64,000 nucleotides of DNA, from NCBI RefSeq assembly GCF_002741105.1, contig NZ_NIQU01000006.1, positions 186,001-250,000 on the forward strand, read 5' to 3'. The position numbers and the translations under genes were made by a program. Below the pieces are notes generated by a model. It was not told where the DNA came from, did not search any database, and was given only the letters and a program-made list of their open reading frames with translations. This DNA comes from Pseudomonas sediminis. Its GTDB lineage: Bacteria > Pseudomonadota > Gammaproteobacteria > Pseudomonadales > Pseudomonadaceae. The stretch's first letter is position 1; each line of letters begins with the position of its first letter. Shown piece after piece: positions 58,569 through 64,000 of this stretch.

Positions 58569-59906
58569 ATGATTCGTATGCCTCTGGCCTCCGCCAGCCT
58601 GCTGGCCATCGCCATTTCCCTCGCTGGCTGTGGCGAAGACAAAGCCCCCGCCCCCCAGGCTGCAGCGCCTGCCGCCGCCACCGAGAGCGCAGCGCCAGCC
58701 ACTGCGGCGAAGGTCGACGAAGCAGCGGCGAAGGCCGTGGTCAATCATTACGCCGATCTCGCCCTGGCCGTGTTCAGCGACGCAGCGAGCACCGGCAAGG
58801 CCCTGCAAAGCGCGGTAGACGCCCTGCTCGCCGCCCCCAGCGAAGCGACTCTGAAAGCTGCGCGCGAAGCCTGGTTGGCCGCACGCGTGCCGTACATGCA
58901 GACCGAAGTGTTCCGTTTCGGTAACCCGGTGGTCGACGAATGGGAAGGTCAGCTCAACGCCTGGCCGCTGGACGAAGGCCTGATCGACTACGTGGCCGAA
59001 GACTACCAGCACGCTCTGGGCAACCCGGGCGCACAAGCCAATATCATCGCCAACACCGAAATCCAGGTCGGTGAAGACAAGATCGACGTCAGCGAAATCA
59101 CTGGCGAGCTGCTGGCCAGCCTGAACGAACTGGGTGGCTCCGAGGCCAACGTCGCCACCGGCTACCACGCCATCGAATTCCTGCTCTGGGGCCAGGACCT
59201 CAATGGCACCGAACCGGGTGCTGGCGAGCGTCCCTACACCGACTACCTGGTGGGTGAAGGCGCTACCGGTGGCCACAACGAACGCCGCCGCACTTACCTG
59301 AAAGCCGCCACCGACCTGCTGGTCAGCGACCTGAACGACATGGTCGAGCAGTGGAAGGACGGCGTAGAAGGCAACTACCGCAGCGAACTGGTCGCCGATT
59401 CGGCAGACAACGGTCTGCGCAAGATGCTGTTCGGCATGGGCAGCCTGTCGCTCGGCGAACTGGCCGGCGAGCGCATGAAGGTCGCACTGGAGGCCAACTC
59501 CACCGAAGACGAGCATGACTGCTTCAGCGACAACACCCACAACTCGCACTTCTACAACGGCAAAGGCATTCGCAACGTTTACCTGGGCGAGTACAAGAAG
59601 GTCGACGGCAGCACCCTGACCGGCCCGAGCCTGTCCGAACTGGTGGCAAAGGCTGACGCCCAGGCCGACGCCACGCTCAAGGCCGACCTGCAGGAAACCG
59701 AAGCCAAGCTGCAAGCGCTGGTCGACAGTGCCGAGAAGAACAACGTGCACTTCGATCAGTTGATCGCGGAAGGCAACGCGGAAGGTCAGCAACTGGTACG
59801 TGATGCCATCGCCGCACTGGTCAAGCAGACCGGCGCCATCGAACAGGCCGCGGGCAAGCTGGGCATCAGCGACCTGAACCCGGACACCGCCGATCACGAA
59901 TTCTGA
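58569..59906 (+). CDS. Imelysin-family lipoprotein, peptidase-M75 type (IcmP-like)
   Basis: The protein has 445 residues. The lipobox is SLAGC (Cys21), followed by an Ala/Pro-rich linker. The imelysin domain keeps the GxHxxE motif in VATGYHAIEFLLWGQD, plus RTEVFRFGNP-like QTEVFRFGNPVVDEWEG and CFSDNTHNSHFYNGKG. It resembles IcmP of P. aeruginosa, first described as an insulin-cleaving metalloprotease and now thought to be an iron-linked surface or periplasmic protein. It is monocistronic with a terminator and a Fur-like repeat. Confidence 0.92.
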   Translation: MIRMPLASASLLAIAISLAGCGEDKAPAPQAAAPAAATESAAPATAAKVDEAAAKAVVNHYADLALAVFSDAASTGKALQSAVDALLAAPSEATLKAAREAWLAARVPYMQTEVFRFGNPVVDEWEGQLNAWPLDEGLIDYVAEDYQHALGNPGAQANIIANTEIQVGEDKIDVSEITGELLASLNELGGSEANVATGYHAIEFLLWGQDLNGTEPGAGERPYTDYLVGEGATGGHNERRRTYLKAATDLLVSDLNDMVEQWKDGVEGNYRSELVADSADNGLRKMLFGMGSLSLGELAGERMKVALEANSTEDEHDCFSDNTHNSHFYNGKGIRNVYLGEYKKVDGSTLTGPSLSELVAKADAQADATLKADLQETEAKLQALVDSAEKNNVHFDQLIAEGNAEGQQLVRDAIAALVKQTGAIEQAAGKLGISDLNPDTADHEF

Positions 59907-59928
59907 TCGACATAGCGGGCTGAAAGAG

Positions 59929-59960
59929 CCGGCGCCTCCGTAAGGAGCGCCGGTTTTTTT
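59929..59960 (+). terminator. Rho-independent terminator of the imelysin gene
   Basis: CCGGCG-C-CTCC (59929-59939) pairs with GGAGCGCCGG (59944-59953), one base bulged, followed by seven T. Confidence 0.9.
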
Positions 59961-59980
59961 ATGGCGGCCGTTACCGTTCG

Positions 59981-60042
59981 GTAGGGTGCGCCGCGCGCAC
60001 CGGGGAAATGTACGGAGTCCTGGTGCGCACGGCGCACCCTAC
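59981..60042. repeat. GTAGGGTGCGCC-type extragenic palindrome, copy 2
   Basis: GTAGGGTGCGCCGCGCGCAC starts at 59981 and its complement GTGCGCACGGCGCACCCTAC ends at 60042. It is the same family as 18835-18898, placed between the imelysin terminator and the 3' end of the AraC gene. Confidence 0.8.
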
Positions 60043-60048
60043 GAACTA

Positions 60049-60876
60049 TCAGCTTCGTGCCACCGCGCTGCGATATTCGCCTGGGCTCACGCCATAAACC
60101 TGCTTGAACTGTCGCGACAAGTGGCTCTGATCGGCGAAGCCCAGTTGCATCGCCACAGCGACCGCCGTGCAACCCGTCTTGAGCAACGCCCGCGCCTGTT
60201 CGAGGCGACGCTGTTTGAGCCAGGCATGCGGCGGCAAGCCGGTCGCGCGGCGAAATACGCGCGCGAAGTGAAAAGGTGAGAGGTTGACCGCAGCCGCCAG
60301 CTCTTCCAGCGACGGCGGCTCGACCAGTCGCTCGGCGAGCATCTGCTTGGCACAAGCCACGGCCCAGGGCTCGCGCCCAGGCACAGGTGGTTCGGCGAGC
60401 TGTGCATGATGCTGGAACAGCAACAGGATCGCCTCACGCCAGGCCAATTGCTGCTGCAACGCCTCGGCGCCATGTTCGAGCAGTTGGTGCAGTTGCAGAA
60501 AGGCCGCGTGCAAACGCGGATCATGCAGCACGCTGAAGGTAAACGACGGCATGCCAGCCTTGGCCAGACCCAGCTCCTGTAGCGCTCCCAGTACCTGGGC
60601 GTTGTCGGGATAGAAACCGCGATAGCGCCAGCCGTCTTCGTGCGCCTTGGAGCCGGTGTGCACTTCATCAGGGTTGATCAGCACCATACTGCCCTGCGGC
60701 GCCAAATGATCGCAGCCACGGTGGCGAAAGCGCTGGGCGCCATGCTCGATCACGGTGAAGACGAACCCTTCATGTACGTGCGGCGCGAAACGCTGCTCGA
60801 GGTAGCGCGCCTGCAACAGCTCGACTCCGCTCAATGCGGAGGCTTGCCAGAAGCGGGTCTGCTCACGACTGTGCAT
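60049..60876 (-). CDS. AraC-family transcriptional regulator
   Basis: The protein has 275 residues. The N-terminal cupin-like sensor carries APHVHEGFVFTVIEHGAQRFRHRG and INPDEVHTG. The C-terminal double HTH has LEELAAAVNLSPFHFARVFRRATGLPPHAWLKQRRLEQAR and the second helix GFADQSHLSRQFKQVYG. This subgroup often controls a neighbouring exporter or LysE-type gene, but none is adjacent here. The GNAT gene starts upstream on the same strand, 5 bases before it. Confidence 0.9.
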   Translation of the reverse strand: MHSREQTRFWQASALSGVELLQARYLEQRFAPHVHEGFVFTVIEHGAQRFRHRGCDHLAPQGSMVLINPDEVHTGSKAHEDGWRYRGFYPDNAQVLGALQELGLAKAGMPSFTFSVLHDPRLHAAFLQLHQLLEHGAEALQQQLAWREAILLLFQHHAQLAEPPVPGREPWAVACAKQMLAERLVEPPSLEELAAAVNLSPFHFARVFRRATGLPPHAWLKQRRLEQARALLKTGCTAVAVAMQLGFADQSHLSRQFKQVYGVSPGEYRSAVARS

Positions 60877-60881
60877 ACGGC

Positions 60882-61451
60882 TCAGGCGTTGAAGCCCGCC
60901 TCCATCGCCTCACGCAGCGCCGGCCATTCCAGGTCGGTGATGCTGTACAGCACGGTGTCATCGAGCCGGCCATCAGCCAGGCGGCGATGGTTGCGCAGCA
61001 ACCCTTCACGAACTGCGCCGAGCTTCTCGATAGCGCGTTGCGAACGCAGGTTGCTGGCGGCAGTTTTCAGCTGCACGCGGACCATGCCCCAATTTTCGAA
61101 AGCGTGCTTGAGCATCAAATACTTGATGCTGGCGTTCAACCCGCTGCCATGCTGGCGGTGATCAAGCCAGGTCCAGCCAATTTCACAGGCCGGCAGGGTG
61201 TTCATGAAGTCGGCGAAGCGCGTGGTACCCACCATTTCGTCACCCAGGCGAATGACGAACGGCAGTGCCCGCTGCTCACGCAGATCGGCCAGCGCGCTGC
61301 GGTACCAGTCCAGCCGCTGGGTACCGCTCATGTACAGCAGCTCCTCGCGGTTAGCCTCGGCCAGCGCCACCAGGCCAGGGATATCGGCGTCGGAGAGCGG
61401 TTCCAGGCGCAGAGCGCCACGTTGCAAAGTCACCAGCTGCGGCTTGAACAT
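60882..61451 (-). CDS. GNAT family N-acetyltransferase (RimJ-like)
   Basis: The protein has 189 residues in the Acetyltransf_3 branch: TLQRGALRLEPLSDADIPGLVAL, CEIGWTWLDHRQHGSGLNASIKYLM and ASNLRSQRAIEKLGAVREG for acetyl-CoA binding. GGAAGGA supports ATG 61451. Family members acetylate protein N-termini or small molecules. It is followed after 5 bases by the AraC gene, probably in one transcript. Confidence 0.88.
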   Translation of the reverse strand: MFKPQLVTLQRGALRLEPLSDADIPGLVALAEANREELLYMSGTQRLDWYRSALADLREQRALPFVIRLGDEMVGTTRFADFMNTLPACEIGWTWLDHRQHGSGLNASIKYLMLKHAFENWGMVRVQLKTAASNLRSQRAIEKLGAVREGLLRNHRRLADGRLDDTVLYSITDLEWPALREAMEAGFNA

Positions 61452-61656
61452 AGGGTCCTTCCTCGGACAGAGTCGCAAACCAGCCAAGCTATCAGCCCCT
61501 GCGCTGCGGCACAATCGAGTCCCGTCGCAAAGCACGCCGGCTTGGCTGCTACCTTGGTCGCAGCCGACAGCGCGTGGCTTTGTGCAACACTGATCAACAT
61601 CGGCCTCGCCTCGGCGGCCAGGCTCATTTCGTTCCAGCGCGCGTTTCGGAGTCTGC

Positions 61657-64000
61657 ATGTCGTTGTCCCCCGGGTTGATCGCCGCGGTCGCCCTGATCTA
61701 CATGACCATTCTTTTCGCCATCGCTTTCTATGGCGACCGCCGCAGCGCGCCCATGCCGCCGAAGATTCGCGCCTGGGTGTACTCGCTGTCGCTGGCCGTC
61801 TACTGCACCAGCTGGACCTTCTTCGGCGCCGTCGGCCAAGCCGCCGAACAGTTGTGGTCGTTCCTGCCGATCTACCTGGGCCCGATCATTCTGCTGCTGA
61901 CCATGCCCTGGGTACTGCAGAAGATGGTGATGATCAGCAAGCAGGAGAACATCACCTCCATCGCCGACTTCATCGCCGCGCGCTACGGCAAGTCGCAGTC
62001 CCTGGCCATCGTCGTGGCGCTGATCTGCCTGGTCGGTGTGTTGCCCTATATCGCCCTGCAACTCAAGGGCATCGTGCTCGGGGTCAACCTGCTGATCGGC
62101 GTTCATGCCCAGGACACCGGTACCAGCGCCCAGGACACCGCGCTGATCGTGTCACTGGCCCTGGCGTTGTTCACCATTCTATTCGGCACCCGCAACCTCG
62201 ACGTCACCGAGCACCATCGCGGCATGGTGCTGGCGATTGCCTTCGAGTCGCTGGTCAAGCTGCTGGCCTTCCTCGCCGTGGGCGCCTTCGTCACCTTCGG
62301 CCTGTACAACGGTTTCAACGACCTGCTGGAGCAGGCGCACAACACCGCCGAGCTGGATGACTTCTGGAACGAAGCGGTGAACTGGCCGGCCATGCTGGTG
62401 CAGACCGGCATGGCGATGATTGCCATCGTCTGCCTGCCGCGGCAGTTCCACGTCACCGTGGTGGAGAACATCGAACCCAAGGACCTGCGCCTGGCGCGCT
62501 GGGTATTCCCGGCCTATCTGGTGCTGGCCGTGCTGTTCGTCGTGCCCATCGCCCTCGCCGGACAGATGCTGCTGCCAGCAGGCGTGACACCGGACTCCTT
62601 CGTGATCAGCCTGCCCCTGGCCGAAGCCCATCCGGGCCTGGCGGTACTAGCCTTCATCGGCGGCGCCTCGGCCGCCACCGGCATGGTGATCGTCGCTTCG
62701 GTGGCGCTGTCGACCATGATATCCAACGATATGCTGCTGCCCTGGCTGTTGCGTCGGCAGAGTACCGAGCGGCCGTTCGAGGCTTTCCGTCACTGGATGC
62801 TCACCGCGCGCCGGGTCAGCATCGTGCTGATCCTCTTACTGGCCTACGTCTGCTATCGCCTGCTCGGCGAAGGCGCCAGCCTGGCCACCATTGGCCAGGT
62901 GTCGTTTGCCGCCATTGGCCAACTGGCCCCCGCCATGTTCGGCGCCTTGGTGTGGAAGCAAGCCAACCGCCGCGGCGTATTCGCTGGCCTGATCTTCGGC
63001 GCCATGCTCTGGTTCTACACCCTGGTGCTGCCGCTGGCGGCACGTGGCATGGGTTGGTCGCTGGACAGCTTCCCCGGGCTCACCGCCCTGCTCTACGCCC
63101 CCATCGGCCTGCAGGTCGACCCGCTGACGCGCGGCGTGGTGCTGTCACTGGCTGGCAACATGCTGCTGTTCGCCTGGGTTTCCTGGTTCTCTCGAACCCG
63201 AGTTTCCGAGCATTGGCAGGCCGGGCGCTTCATCGGCCATGACCTGGGCACCAAACCCAGCAACCGCAGCCTGCTGGCAGTGCAGGTGGCCGATTTGCTG
63301 ATGCTGTCCAGCCGTTTCGTCGGCGAAGAACGCGCACGCCAGAGCTTCAATCGCTTCGCCCTGCGACAGGGCAAAGGCAAGGACTTCGATCCCAACCAGC
63401 CGGCCAATAGTGAGTGGATCGCCCACACCGAACGTCTGCTCGCTGGCGTGCTGGGCGCATCCTCGACCCGCGCAGTGGTCAAGGCCGCCATCGAAGGCCG
63501 CGAGATGCAGGTCGAGGATGTGGTACGCATCGTCGACGAGGCCAGCGAGGTACTGCAGTTCAACCGCGCCTTGCTGCAGGGTGCGATCGAGAACATCACC
63601 CAGGGCATCAGCGTGGTCGACCAGAACCTGCGTCTGGTGGCCTGGAACCACCGTTACCTGGAATTGTTCGAGTACCCCGAGGGCCTGATCTACGTAGGGC
63701 GCCCCATTGCCGAGATCATTCGCTTCAATGCCGAGCGTGGCATGCTGGGCAGCGGCGATCTGGAGGAGAACGTCGCCAAGCGCCTGTACTGGATGCGCCA
63801 GGGTACCGCTCACAGCTATGAGCGGGTATTCCCCAACGGCCGGGTGATCGAGCTGATCGGCAATCCCATGCCGGGCGGTGGTTTCGTCATGAGCTTCACC
63901 GACATCACCGAATTCCGCGAAGCCGAGCGCGCCCTTAAGGACGCCAACGAAAGCCTCGAACGACGGGTTGCCGAACGCACCCATGAGCTGTCGAAGCTGA
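61657..64000 (+). CDS. SSF-domain hybrid sensor histidine kinase (CrbS/MxtR-like), partial
   Basis: Only the first 781 codons lie in the window; the frame is open to the right edge. Residues 1-about 490 form a solute:sodium-symporter-like domain of about 13 helices (ALIYMTILFAIAFYGDRR, VYCTSWTFFGAVGQA). A STAC-like linker and a PAS domain follow (about 640-760, AIENITQGISVVDQNLRLVAWNHRY), then a coiled coil leading into the expected kinase core. This layout fits CrbS/MxtR (acetate use) or CbrA. The symporter start and the PAS text favour CrbS/MxtR. A REC domain beyond the edge would decide it. Confidence 0.85.
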   Translation, partial: MSLSPGLIAAVALIYMTILFAIAFYGDRRSAPMPPKIRAWVYSLSLAVYCTSWTFFGAVGQAAEQLWSFLPIYLGPIILLLTMPWVLQKMVMISKQENITSIADFIAARYGKSQSLAIVVALICLVGVLPYIALQLKGIVLGVNLLIGVHAQDTGTSAQDTALIVSLALALFTILFGTRNLDVTEHHRGMVLAIAFESLVKLLAFLAVGAFVTFGLYNGFNDLLEQAHNTAELDDFWNEAVNWPAMLVQTGMAMIAIVCLPRQFHVTVVENIEPKDLRLARWVFPAYLVLAVLFVVPIALAGQMLLPAGVTPDSFVISLPLAEAHPGLAVLAFIGGASAATGMVIVASVALSTMISNDMLLPWLLRRQSTERPFEAFRHWMLTARRVSIVLILLLAYVCYRLLGEGASLATIGQVSFAAIGQLAPAMFGALVWKQANRRGVFAGLIFGAMLWFYTLVLPLAARGMGWSLDSFPGLTALLYAPIGLQVDPLTRGVVLSLAGNMLLFAWVSWFSRTRVSEHWQAGRFIGHDLGTKPSNRSLLAVQVADLLMLSSRFVGEERARQSFNRFALRQGKGKDFDPNQPANSEWIAHTERLLAGVLGASSTRAVVKAAIEGREMQVEDVVRIVDEASEVLQFNRALLQGAIENITQGISVVDQNLRLVAWNHRYLELFEYPEGLIYVGRPIAEIIRFNAERGMLGSGDLEENVAKRLYWMRQGTAHSYERVFPNGRVIELIGNPMPGGGFVMSFTDITEFREAERALKDANESLERRVAERTHELSKL

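Noticed and set aside
60834..62360. A 508-codon open frame on the plus strand
   Set aside because: It crosses the AraC and GNAT genes in antisense and then reads the SSF sensor kinase out of frame. Its composition is Arg/Pro/Gln-rich noise, and the true frame starting at 61657 gives a clean symporter domain.
1..64000. CRISPR arrays, tRNA or rRNA genes, insertion sequences, prophage genes, plasmid origins
   Set aside because: I scanned for regularly spaced repeats, tRNA-like cloverleaf ends, transposase or integrase motifs and terminal inverted repeats and saw none.

Overview
The window is high-GC chromosomal DNA of a Pseudomonas-type gammaproteobacterium, probably of the mendocina/oleovorans side of the genus. 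This rests on recognisable genes: a 124-residue MvaT, a 193-residue Fe-SodB, the order flavodoxin ... folM-folE-folX-DUF1244-HopJ, a short LOV photoreceptor beside a LitR-like MerR regulator, a Udh uronate dehydrogenase, and an SSF-type sensor kinase. I saw no rRNA, tRNA, insertion sequence, prophage or CRISPR array. Gene density is about 90 percent.

Layout. 1-6.8 kb: tail of an NTF2-like protein, then a tightly packed run encoding a 'thermostable hemolysin' (acyltransferase-like), an AMP-forming ligase, a heme-oxygenase-like putative diiron oxidase, a short-chain dehydrogenase, a secreted TPR-like protein and an OmpR/histidine-kinase pair. It reads like a small-molecule or lipid-modifying cassette with its own two-component system, and is the best candidate for an undescribed system. 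6.8-12.2 kb: mostly minus-strand metabolic genes (RHH protein, DJ-1/PfpI, two SDR/hydrolase groups, class II aldolase, flavodoxin). 12.3-18.1 kb: LOV photoreceptor, PilZ-like protein, divergent LitR-type MerR regulator, a monooxygenase-domain membrane protein, and the folM-folE-folX tetrahydromonapterin genes followed by DUF1244 and HopJ. TGTACA direct repeats in both intergenic regions suggest a light regulon. 18.2-23.8 kb: glycolipid-binding-like protein, AzlCD exporter, and a DUF1111/imelysin/DUF1513 iron-related operon.

23.8-35.9 kb: a hexuronate (glucuronate/galacturonate) locus with a LacI regulator, uronate dehydrogenase, lactonase, TRAP binding protein, lactone-isomerase-like amidohydrolase, 2-hydroxyacid dehydrogenase, a second complete TRAP transporter, an EamA exporter, a FadR-type GntR regulator and an aldose epimerase. 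Four sites with the core GTCATAC sit on its promoters. 36-44 kb: housekeeping and sensory genes (HerA-like ATPase, dCache chemoreceptor, CBS protein, purU, mvaT, sbcB). 44-51.6 kb: an overlapping operon RDD / SpoIIM / DUF4129 / DUF4350 / MoxR / DUF58, a conserved but poorly understood envelope-associated unit. 51.9-64 kb: sodB, an ammonium transporter behind a sigma-54 promoter and coupled to an unknown gene, a GGDEF-EAL protein, LemA with an EF-hand GIDE-domain partner, a metalloprotease-type imelysin, AraC and GNAT genes, and the first two thirds of a CrbS/MxtR-like sensor kinase that runs off the right edge.

All functions are inferred from motifs, gene order and recall of families. No database search was possible.
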